Origin: Branchiostoma floridae
Lineage: Eukaryota > Chordata > Leptocardii > Amphioxiformes > Branchiostomatidae
Direction of reading: 5' to 3'
NCBI RefSeq assembly: GCF_000003815.2
Contig: NC_049979.1
Span: forward strand, 29,087,239 to 29,151,238
Length of the DNA: 64,000 nucleotides
This document shows, in pieces, positions 45,455-57,000 of the stretch (its first letter is position 1; every line of letters starts with the position of its first letter). Below the pieces are notes generated by a model that did no database searches, was not told the DNA's origin, and worked only from the letters and a program-made list of their open reading frames with translations. The position numbers and the translations under genes are program-made.

Positions 45455-48400
45455 TCATTGCTTGATGAGGGACAGCATGATGGGATAGTGGATATCTGGG
45501 TTGTACCTGTCTCTGTCTTCTGTCTGCAACTAAACAACAACAACATCCCTTTGAAATTTTGTACTTGGCTAAATGTCTTTCAAATTCAAGTTCTCATTTG
45601 TTCTAGACAAGTCCATCATAGCTTATGGCTCTTCCACCAATCAAAACTCACGCCAAACTGATGGCTACTCTATATTGACAAGAGATAAGATAAGGCAAGG
45701 ATACCTTAAGATGAAGAGCCCAGACGACTTCTTCGTAGTTTTCAACTGTCGCCACCCTGAAGAACGGCTCAGCTCGTCTGCAGAAATCTTCCAGTGTCTG
45801 GTTACGCCGAGGTGCAAAGATTGTGGCCACGCCCTAAAACAAGAGTTCCGAGACCTCATACATTACAAAATATTTGTACAGTTATTGTTTAAATTTTTCT
45901 CATTGACTGTGCAAATAAGGTTGTAATTAGCATAACCTACTTTAATGATGGTCTTGTAAAAAAATGTTGCCCGTGCGTCTGTAGCAGATGCTTAGGGGTG
46001 GCTCCCATCTCCACTTCTGTAGCCCTTGGGCCACACATTTGTACAAGTCACTACAGCAGGGGGCTAGTCCACTGGTAGTGATGTGTTTTTAACTCCCATA
46101 ATCTTTCTCATTGGTGCTGAGAGCTTAGCAGAGAAAGCAGCACATTTTTAAAGTCTTTGGTATGACTCTGCTGGGAATCAAACTCAAGACCTACCAAACG
46201 CATGGTGAACACTCTACCCACTCTGCCATTTCAACAGCATGGTCTTGTAAAAAACAGCATTAAATGCATAATGTTACCTTGATGCTCGTGTACAATGTAT
46301 ATGTAACTAGGTACTCACGTTTGGTTTGAGAATTCTGTAGATACAGTCCACGAGGGGTTGTCTGTACTGGTCAAAGAACAGGCTGGAAAAATACATCAAA
46401 GTTGAAATGGGTATTCAAGTACTCAACTAAATTGTCTTACATTTTGTATTTCATTACTTCTTATGCTAAGCTCCAATAGGTAGGCCTAACTCCAATTGCC
46501 AGGTACTGTAAATGCAGAAATGTTCGAGGTGGATTAATGTTCGCGGTTTTCGCTGTGACCACTTCACCGCAAACTTAAAACCACCGCGAACATTTATCTA
46601 TTATGATATTAGATTGCAGTCTATGGTGTTACCGCAAACTTAACTCCACCGCGAAAAGTCCTTTTTCCCGCTACCGCGAAATTAAATCCCTGCGAACTTA
46701 AATACATTTACAGTATCTGTTAAGCTGCTAACATTCCCTTTGGAGTCTATAAGTACAAAACAATGTAATGTTAGATTTATCAGGTTGGTCAATTATCTAA
46801 CATAGTTTTCACACAATCCCATTGGCCCCCTTGTCAGCTTGCTATAAAAAAAGTACCATTACATGCAACATGGTTTCATTATCTACTATTCTTTCTGTGG
46901 CACACATATGACATTGCAGAGCTAGTACAAAAGTGCCCCCTAGCAACATACACATGCACTGCACATAATACATAAACAATCAGACATTTCTGCAAAGTTA
47001 CTACTTCAATAGCAACATGAAATTACTTAAAAATTGTATCTTTTTGCATAGTGATTCATACATTTTTCATAACAATTGTACGTTTTCTCTTAGCGATTTC
47101 AGCATTTTTCATAAAAAATACACATTTCCTAAAACTTGTGCAAATGCTTTATAGGTACCCCTGAACAATGTAAGGCAGAAAGTTTTTATGTTACTGAGGC
47201 CACACTAATTTTATTTGTTGTTTCCCGGATTTCCGGACCCTTTTTTTTCCGATTTAAACAAAAAAAACTTTTCAAATTGATGGCCACACCTCGTGTTGAC
47301 AAAATTTCACAGCCTCCTCTTTCTCAAATTAACTATGGGCCTCAAATGCCAGTAGCTATTTTTTGAATGGTGCGTTTATACTTCTTCTTCAAACTTTGGA
47401 CTTTGTTACCAGGGACTCCCTAAATTAACTGTAACTTGAGTAAGCCTCTCGATATCTCCTACCCTCTACTTTTTGCAAAAGTTTTTTTTAATTTTTTTTT
47501 CTCGACCAACCGACCCAACTTTTTTCTGAAAAAATCCGAGAAACAAGAAATAAAATTGGTGTGGCCTGAGAGTTGACCTTACCAGTCTGCACAGATGACG
47601 TGATCATAAACCCCAGTCAGTCTGTCCAGCTGGTCCTGTTCATCCCACTTTAACACCTGGCAGGTAACCCTGGTGTCTCTGAACTGGGCAGAGTTTCTCT
47701 TTACAATCTGCTCCACATCTCAGTCACAACGTTGTCAAGGAAGATATTTTACAACTTAAAGGATCCCACTAAAAGGGTAGGGATGTCCCTATGACTCAAC
47801 TGATTGGTGAAGGTTGCACCATCTTTAGGTAGGGAGGGGTCTAAAGCATATAAACCTGTTAAAAGGGGAAGGGCTAGTATCCGCTCCCTATAAGTAACTG
47901 AGGTGCTACTAAAACAGCACGGAAACTTGCTGTCCTAGTGCTACATGCCACTAGGGTATGCTACAAGAGTATGAACAAACTGAAAGGGCATGCTATGCAT
48001 TAGATCAGAAGAGAATCAAGTATTTTTTGTGTATGAAAATCTACTCTTTTTCAATGGATGAGCAAACATCAGCCGTTTTTCTGAAAACCTCCAGTGATCA
48101 AGATGACCGGGTCACCCTGCACCCAAAAATTCCCCTTCTGTGTTTGCAGATATATTTCCCTGTGTCCCTACATGTATGTAACTTTGTGGTGTGCACATAC
48201 ATTTGTAGCTGTGGTTGCTGCTGTTCAAACTTCAACAATCATTATGATACCTACCTTCATCTGTTTGGCTGGCTTTAGGCCCTGATTGTATACCTCAACG
48301 TCCACATACAGGTATGATTTCACAATTACAAAAGGATACTTTCCACAGACTTTTCATTGCCATCTGTCAAAACAACTTCTTCAGCTGCAGATGCAACAGC

Positions 48401-50737
48401 CACCTGAAATGAGGGACAATTTATCAGTGACAAACTTTTAACGAAAGAGCTATGAAAATTTCTCTTCTTTTGTCATCCTCAATTGTGGTGAAGCATGATG
48501 CTCTTTCAAGTAACTACTTGTAATGCAATGTGGCTTTGCTATTATAATGCTTACGTCTTAAGCCAAACACACTGGGCCAGGTCTACTCTTCTTGACAAGT
48601 GATTTAGGCTCTGTTACATGCAGAAGTTTGAGTATGGAGGCTAATGCTAGAAGCTCTCTCATACATGGCTTTTACCTTCAGAAGAAGTTATACATCTGTA
48701 CATATACTCACAGCTACTCCAGCGAGGCATGTCATCCCTCCTCCTAGTTCACAGACTCTCTGGTCCCTAATAGTTGAAAAAAAGTGTTCATCATTTTTGT
48801 GTCATTGGTTTGGTGAAGAAAATGGGCCAGTTCAAACAGAAAAAACCTGAAGTCTGGCTAGTGAGCTGAAAAGTGCTCCGACATAAATGTAGATGATTAC
48901 CAACAAGTTGTTGAAAGAGATCATTTTTCATCTTACCTGAAAATTTCTTTGTTCTTCAGACAGTAATATGTCAGGACCTCCTCTGATGGCCAAATACCTA
49001 AAACATTTATCACAAAGAACAATCATGGAAAGTATTGACAATAAACACATACCAGTAATTTTTGAAAGGTATGGAAGTTTCACATTTTTTTTTAAACTTC
49101 AAATTGAAAATCAGCTACTAATACTTACAGACATTTCCTGTATTGTTGAACCCAATCAAGGCCTCATAGGTGAAAGAACCACCAAGTTGTCTGAAAGATT
49201 TTAGAATGAAAAGCACTAAAGACAGCAACCATCAACATGTCCTTCACATCAAGATGGTGTTGTAGACAAGTTTCAATGTCTAATTATGGACAGACAAAAT
49301 CACATGATAATCTAGTACATGCATGCCAAAGACAAGCAGAGACATTATCAATCTAGTTATGCCATGTTCCAACTTCATATCTACTTTTTTTAGACCAACA
49401 TTTGAAGCCTTTTAACACAGATGCTATGTCAACCTGCCATTTCATTCATATTCCTGTATACATGGTTTTTAGAATACAGGAGAATTATTGTGCAGTCATT
49501 TTGTGCTGATTGCTTTTGAAGCTATGTTTTTGTTGCCATACATATTACAGTAGTAACATGTGCAACTAGTGAGAAAAAACAGGTAATGTAATTCATTCAA
49601 TGATTATGACACAGTGCAAATGCAAACATGAACACCTCTTTGCTAATGTCTTTCTATTTGTTTTTTTCAAATGAATCTAATAAAATATTAAAGGAAAACA
49701 GAAAGAATTGCTACAAACCTGATGTCCATCTTAAAGCTGGGCACAAGATCACAGGTGTACTGGAACCACTTAGCGTCCTCCTTGTTGACCCCCTCCCTCT
49801 CAGTCGGAATGGAATCATCCTCTCTTGCCTTCCGTGTTTTCAGGAGACCGAAGGACTCAAACCTGCGCACGGATATGGCCTCTACCTTGCCGTTGGTTGC
49901 ACGCTGTTTTAGAGCCTAAATAAATGAAAGATCATATGTCATACAAATTCTCCTTGGAAATGGTCATTCAATTGTGTTTGTATCAGTGGGGCTCAAGTAC
50001 CGCCAATCGATCGACCATGCCAAACGTCTGACAGCCTTTAAAATGTAGCGTAGTGGTTTGCATTGCTGGGTTTGTGATCTGGCAGCCCGGATTTGGCGCG
50101 GGTTCAAATCTTTCTGTTTTTCTACTTCTTTCTTACAGGTTCAATACAGACGAGTATATTTTACCATGTATAAATATCTAATAACATATACATTAACATT
50201 AATAGAAAAAACAGCAACATTAATAAGTGTCACCATGCATAAGTAAACAATGTGGATAAACAATAATGTTACAGGTGTCATAATTTTTGTTGCCATCTTT
50301 ATTTGTCCCCTTGTCACAACAACGACCTGGAGGTCAAGGGACTAGTACCTGTAGGTAGGTAGGTAGGTTATGCGACATGTGTGAAAATAATTAATCAAAA
50401 ACATATGTATCAACAATGCACAATTTCAGAATTCTTCTTCTGACTTTTTTCGACCAATTTTCAATTTCAGATGATTTCAGAATACCAGACTGTAAAAAGA
50501 ACAACTTCGACTTAGTTTGAGAGCCAAGCTATAGGCAGGGGTCCTCACACTAACACTTAGAGTTTAGAGTTATCAACGGTGAAAATCCTCATCTCGCTAT
50601 GATTAAACATTTCTGCATACCCTTCCCAGTAATTTCCACCTCTCCCTGGCCGCACTGGTGACCACTCTCCGGGCGGACAAGCTCGGACAGTCCGAATGTC
50701 TGCATCCCGACGGGCTATCGTCCTGACTGGACGCCAT
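45455..50737 (-). CDS. CAMKMT: Calmodulin-lysine N-methyltransferase
   Basis: It uses S-adenosylmethionine to trimethylate a calmodulin lysine (Lys115 in vertebrates). Minus-strand exons: 50621-50737, 49719-49915, 49129-49190, 48937-48997, 48712-48766, 48340-48403, 47583-47718, 46319-46382, 45705-45833 and 45455-45523. All phases agree, giving 317 aa against about 323 in human. Family landmarks are VRRFESFGLL (about 52-61), WPSEEVLTYYCL (128-139), the AdoMet-binding VCELGGGMTCLAG (150-162), LTDGN (176-180), HVICADCLFFDQYRQPLVD and FAPRRNQTLEDFC. It is a seven-strand class I methyltransferase of the FAM86/METTL21 group. Upstream it faces the dehydrogenase-RING gene 329 bp away. Confidence 0.96.
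46005..46245 (-). mobile_element. tRNA-derived SINE in CAMKMT
   Basis: The minus strand starts with a good A box (AATGGCAGAGTGGGTAGAG) and B box (TTGAGTTTGATTCCC), followed by a body with AGCCCTTGGGC-like sequence. Confidence 0.75.
46504..46715. repeat. Dispersed repeat family D, best copy
   Basis: It starts TACTGTAAATGCAGAAATGT and ends AACTTAAATACATTTACAGTA, with two CCACCGCGAA blocks and TACCGCGAAATTAAATCCC. It lies in a CAMKMT intron. Confidence 0.8.
50040..50115 (+). mobile_element. tRNA-derived SINE head, family S2
   Basis: TAGCGTAGTGGTTTGC (A box), TGTGATCTGGCAGCCCGG and GGCGCGGGTTCAAATC (B box) match the heads at 24.5 and 29.3 kb. The body is missing or unrecognisable. Confidence 0.7.
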
Positions 50738-51066
50738 CTTTACAGGTCATAGGTTAATAGAACAGTCTATTTCAACTCAGGGTTACATGATATTTTTTTT
50801 GCAAAATAAAATGTTATAAATAGACATTAAAATACGTATAAATTCGTATATAACAGTCAAAAATATACATGTATATAATAATACATATAGATATTTGTTG
50901 TATACATATTTGTTGTATACAAAAAGAATAACTAATTCTTCCTACCTTTTGGGGTGACTGAATGGTTTATTCCATAGATGGAATGCCATGCACACTGTGA
51001 CAGTGGTGTTTCTTCAACGCTTTTGTAACCAAGGAGGTTGAAAAGTCTGTCAACAGCGAGTGAGAC
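50738..51066. promoter_or_regulatory. Divergent promoter region between CAMKMT and the dehydrogenase-RING gene
   Basis: Only 329 bases separate the two start codons, which point away from each other, so both promoters and 5' UTRs must overlap here unless untranslated exons lie elsewhere. The middle is AT-rich, with TATACATGTATATAATA at about 50867-50883. No further motif is certain. Confidence 0.6.
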
Positions 51067-54000
51067 ATGAATGGAGGCTGTTCAAGCGATGTGAGAACAG
51101 ACACAGGAGTTCCCGATGAGCGGATAAAGATAGCTGTGATAGGATGTGGTCTTCTGGGCACAAGAATCGCAGGTAAACTTTAGTTTGACAAACACACTAC
51201 AGCTTATAAACACTGTCCTGAGTTACAAAACTTCCTCAAAGAGACCTTAGTTTCTCCAAATTTGTTCCGAAATACCTATTACGAAGTTACAGCTTTGTCA
51301 GTGGAGTATATGAGTATCAAATGAGTATTTACCAACCTAATGATAACTGGATTATTAATTTATAATAGGAGAATCCTTGTACACAATCAGTTTATACTGT
51401 GCTTACTTTACGGTGTCAGTCAGACACCTTCCTCAGAGCTTCAGAATCTGACTGGAGTTCTGTTTCTTGCCGCTATTTGTAGCCAATGTAGGAGGCGCTT
51501 TTCCAGCGAGAACACTTTCCCAAACATGGGAACACTATCTCAACAGGGAAGACAACAGGCGGATCCGGTAGATCGGAGGCAGTGTAGATAAGAAAGTCAA
51601 CCCCACCAGTGATGAACCGGTACGAGGGGGGATACAAAGTTAGCCATGTTTGGGATGGTGTTCTCACCACAAAAGTGCCACCTACATTGGCTACATATAG
51701 CAGTGAGAAGCAGAACTCCAGTCAGAAGCTCTGTAGGAAGTTGTCTGATAGACATCGAAACATCAGCATGTAGTAAGTATAACCTGGTTGTGTGCAAGAA
51801 TTCTCCTATATTCTATATTCTACCAACCTGATGAAATTATTTTCGGCTGATAATGACGATTATATGTCATACCTGTGAAGCAAAAACGTTCAATACGGGT
51901 GTTCTGGATCGAGTGATAACTTTCCGTATCACACAGGTTCGAAAGTTGTATAACACAGGCTTCCTTCGAGTAAATCGAACTATTTTGAAAGGGCCGAATA
52001 TGGCACGGTTGAAAATTTGAATACTGGATTCGGATGTAGAATTGCTGTTGTTACAATCTTTTGTTCAAGGACGCAACATTTTCTCAACTTCTGGTGCATT
52101 TTGCATTTAAATATGTGTTTTCTTAGGTGGGTATGACATAAATAAAATATAACACGGTGTATTCCGCATCACCCTCAGTTCCAACCCTCCTGCGGGTTGG
52201 ATCACCCTCCGGCCTTCCCGTGGTCAGGCTGGTACTGTATTCTATATTTACGAATGTTTCCTCCCTCCAGGTGAACTGTGCCTGTGTGGTTGTGCTGTAT
52301 CCCTGTATGACAATGTTTCCTCCCTCCAGGTGAACTGTGCCTATGTGGTTGTGCTGTATGACAATGTTTCCTCCCTCCAGGTGAACTGTGCCTGTGTGGT
52401 TGTGCTGTATCCCTGTATGACAATGTTTCCTCCCTCCAGGTGAACTGTGCCTGTGTGGTTGTGCTGTATCCCTGTATGACAATGTTTCCTCCCTCCAGGT
52501 GAACTGTGCCTATGTGGTTGTGCTGTATGACAATGTTTCCTCCCTCCAGGTGAACTGTGCCTGTGTGGTTGTGCAGTGGCCATGTATGATAGTGACAACA
52601 CTGCCCTGAGTACAGCTGTGTCCAGGATCCATCAGGACTGGGAACACCTCAGGACACAGGGACTCCTTCTCAACCAACATCCTCAGGCTGTAAGAACCAT
52701 TTACCTGTAGCTTACTAGTACAATGTAGTAGCATATTCTTGTTAAACAGTTATGGACAAGACTTGTCACCAACTGCTCCACAGCTGACCGACCGACCAAC
52801 CTACTAGTTCACTTCTTCAAAAGATTTCTAGGGAAACTTATGATATTAATCCTCGTACATATAGAAAATAACATGGTGTAAAACCAAGGTACTAGCCTGA
52901 CTGCGAGCAGGATCACCCGAAGGCTGGAGGGTGATCCAACGTTAACCCGCTTGGGGGTTGGGACTGAGGGGATCAGATGCGGAAAACACTGTGTTGTATT
53001 TTACGGTACAGGAAGGCGAAGCCCAACCCTCTGCTTCCACAGCCTTTTACCTCCCCAATCACAGCCAGGTACCTATTTTAACGCCAGATTGAAGCAAGGA
53101 AAGTCGTGTGCACAACTCCGTGGCATGTCAGAAAATTCGTACCAAGGACCTCTGTGGTCTGTACCAAACACCCAATGTGTTTCGCCAACAGGACACTACT
53201 AGTATTTTTATCTTTCTTGAATTAGCTTTTGTCCTGAGATATTTAGATATTACTTTTAAAACGTCAAGCTTCTGTGTGTACAGTTACACTTACAGGTACT
53301 GTTCTTGTATTTTCAGAATAACCTGATCTGTGCCAGTAGTCTAGAGGCAGCTGTGGAAGGGGCCCAGTTTGTATTGGAGGCTGTTGTTGAGGACCTCCAA
53401 GTCAAAAGTGACCTCATGAGAAGTATGCTTTCCATACTTTCATAATAGTATACTTTCATAATAGTATACCACTTCTTATTTACCTTAAATTTTTGTTCCA
53501 AACACCTGTCTTGGCTTTGCTTGGTCAACCAAGATTCCAACACATATATTACATATCAAATATCATCACAATCTATCCAGGGTTTCTTAAACAAGTTGCT
53601 TGTAAGTTATGCTGACAAATGTCCAGAAACATGGACACACACACAGACAGACAGACACACACATACACACCAAACACAACCCCCATATTTCATGGTGGTA
53701 ATAAAAAAAGGCCATGTCAGTATACTACTAATGTGCAAAATCTCAAATTTCTACGAATGTAATGGGTAATATCTTCTGGTGAACACTTTTAAACGATAGG
53801 AAGTTTCTCTGTGGTGCTGTCCAGGGTGCTGAAAAGGTATGCAGTTGTTTGACAGCCTAGGAGCAGTATTCAGATGTTTGATATTAATGGCTTTCTTGTC
53901 AATGAATATGTTCAATTTGCATTGGGTGACTACTACCATGCTTTCTGGTTTAAAATCTGCACTTTTTTTTAACTTTTCAAAGTCCGAAAAGTGCTGCAAG

Positions 54001-57000
54001 TTGTTGCCAAAGTCAGAGTGTTCACCTTATTATAGGTTATTGCATGGATTAATGGGAAGTGGCCTCAATTAGAGCAAAGTGTTGTATATTTACAGTTTTT
54101 GGTATATATGTTGTTTTTGTGGTCAACATTTCTTGTGAGTGATTAATTCTAAGTTACGGTACTAGGCAATTCACAAGTTTGTTGAGACGATGCTAGCAGG
54201 GAACAAGTTAGCTATTTTACAAATAATTGCTTGGAGAAAAGACAAGAAAACACCTTAGACTTTGATTGATCCAGATCAAAATGTGTTCAAAATTGGTTTA
54301 TAGAGGATGTGTACTTTACTTGAGTTTTCACATTCCAATTCCAAAGATTTGTCTGTGACTTGCCAAAGTCATGGGTACGTATACGTACTTTAAAAAATAT
54401 ACGATTCATGTACCGGGTACTATATGTTATTTGCCCCTGTAGGAATATCTAGCACATGTTCCCAGACTGCTGTCCTGGGTACCAACACTCTCACCCTGGA
54501 CATCACTGCCATTTCAGAACATGTGCTGCACAAACAGGTAGGGAATAGTTTGACTTTATGAATATGATATAATATGATAATTATGAACAAATATGATATG
54601 AACAATTTTATAAAGATTTATACTACTTTATCAGGCAATTGTAAAGAAAAGGATTTGTTGGATCCATTTTCCTATGCAAAGCTGAGTCCTCATCACTGAA
54701 ACTCGATTCACCTCTGCTTGCTCACCCTGCCCATTGCACTATTGACCTGTTTTGCTTATCAATAGAAATGAACTTACCTTATTGGTCTCTAGCCAGTCAG
54801 CCGTCAAAGCCTAGATTTCAAATGTACAATATGGCGGACGTGCTGGCTGATTAAATTGCTTCTTTTTTTCAGCAAGACGGTAGTGGTTTCTAAGTGGTTT
54901 CTAAGCAGTCCATATCATCAATATAATGGAATGAGTTTGGCCTGACTACAAAAGTAAACTTCTCTATCCCTTTCTCTACTCCCACCAGAGACTTATAGGT
55001 ATACGATTCCTGTACCCAGTGTACACCATTCCAGAAGTAGAGGTGACTATGGGTGGCAACACAGATGCACAGGTTCTACAGAGAGGTTTGTATTTTCATC
55101 CCTTTTCACCACATTTGAGCACTAAGACTGCAAGATTCTAATGAAGTCTCCCAAGTTTCTAATGAAGTGGCATCAGTGTGGCATAATGGTAGGTCCTGGG
55201 ATCAAATCTCCTACCATGCCCCATTGACGTTGTGTTGTACCCTTAGGAAAGACACTTTACATGTGCCAAACAGCAGTTACTCAAGCAACTGGATCTTTTA
55301 TCAGTGACATGACTTTCCTCACTTCATTGAATTCCCCTTTATGTAACTCAAGTTTAACATGTCTGCCTGCTAACCTGACCAATGTGCCATGTTTTTGTCC
55401 AGTTGGTCGGCTGATAGAACACTTGGGTAAGGTGTTGTTTGTGAGGACTGGTGACCCCCTCATCCTCACACCACAGCAGGTTCAGTCCAGGCAGATCGGT
55501 GAGTCCAGTACCCATTTATGTCTTCAGGATGAATTTTTTTTCTGTCCCACTCATCTAAGTGGTCAAATTGAAAAGAAACTTCCTGTATTACCTGTCCTTA
55601 GTACTGAACACCATCCACACACATACCTGTCCCTAGTGCTGAACACCATCCACACACACACAGACCTGTCCCTGGTGCTGAACACCATCCACACACAGAC
55701 CTGTCCCTGGTACTGAACACCATCCACACACAGACCTGTCCCTGGTGCTAAACACCATCCACACACAGACCTGTCCCTGGTGCTGAACACCATCCACACA
55801 CAGACCTGTCCCTGGTACTGAACACCATCCACACACAGACCTGTCCCTGGTGCTGAACACCATCCACACACAGACCTGTCCCTGATGCTGAACACCATCC
55901 ACACACAGACCTGCCCCTGGTGCTGAACACCATCAACACACAGACCTGTCCCTGGTGCTGAACACTATCTACACACACACACATACCTGTCCCTGGTGCT
56001 GAACACCTTCCACACACAGACCTGTCCCTGATGCTGAACACCATCCACACACAGACCTGCCCCTGGTGCTGAACACCATCAACACACAGACCTGTCCCTG
56101 GTGCTGAACTCCATCCACACACAGAACCTTCTCTATAGAATTAATTACGCTCACAAGTCTATGACAAGCTGGAACAGATAAGGGCTTTGGACAGTTGTTG
56201 TGTGCTTTTGTGAATGTGTCAAATATTCTTGCTTCTACAATGTGTATCTGTACAATTACAATATGATATCAAAAATACTACTGCATATCAGGTTTACATC
56301 GCTAAACTATATTTGTTGGATCACTTTGGCCAAAATCTTAAAGATGAAAGGAGAGGATCCCTACCTACGACCTCTTTTTTTCCAGGACAGTAACCAGAAA
56401 CAACATTGTTTTTCCTAAGCCTAATTTACAACATTTTAAGCCTAAATTAATCTCATGATGATTCCTTACTTTGCAGCATGGAAGGAGAAGGTTCAGGCAC
56501 AGCAGAGAGACAGGGGACCAGGATCACATGGAGGATTAAATGCTTCTAGTCATGCAGTAGTTAGCATGCTACAACATGTACACTCAGCAACTAACTATAG
56601 GACTGAAACAGAGGACAACAGACATACAGGTAAGCAACATTATGATAGAAAATACAGCCGACCCTGTAAGTGTAACGAACTTAATGTCACACCCGGGCTG
56701 CAATAATATGTTCAATACGAGTGTTTCGGATCAGTTGATATTTTGAGATACTTGTATCACAATGGCTTCTATGGAATTATTTGTACGCTCTTCGTGTGCA
56801 CTGGTGTTAAAAACTCTGATACCAAATTTAGACTTGTCTTTATTGCTGTCGTTACAATTATATGTTTGAGGATGACATACATGAAATACAACACAGTGTA
56901 CTATCGATCATCTTCGATCCAAGCCCTCCTGTGGGTCGTATCATCTTCTGGCCTTTGACCGCCAGGCAATCTGACCCGCTATCTGCATTGTACCTCGGAT

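Noticed and set aside
52123-52734. Repetitive minus-strand open frames
   Set aside because: Shadows of the tandem acceptor units of the plus-strand dehydrogenase-RING gene.
55591-56126. Possible CRISPR array
   Set aside because: Units are head-to-tail without unique spacers and lie in a eukaryotic intron; this is a minisatellite.
55563-56154. Long minus-strand open frames over the 34-bp repeat
   Set aside because: They are products of the tandem repeat, which happens to lack stops; no splice signals or non-repetitive coding sequence accompany them, and the array lies in an intron of the plus-strand gene.
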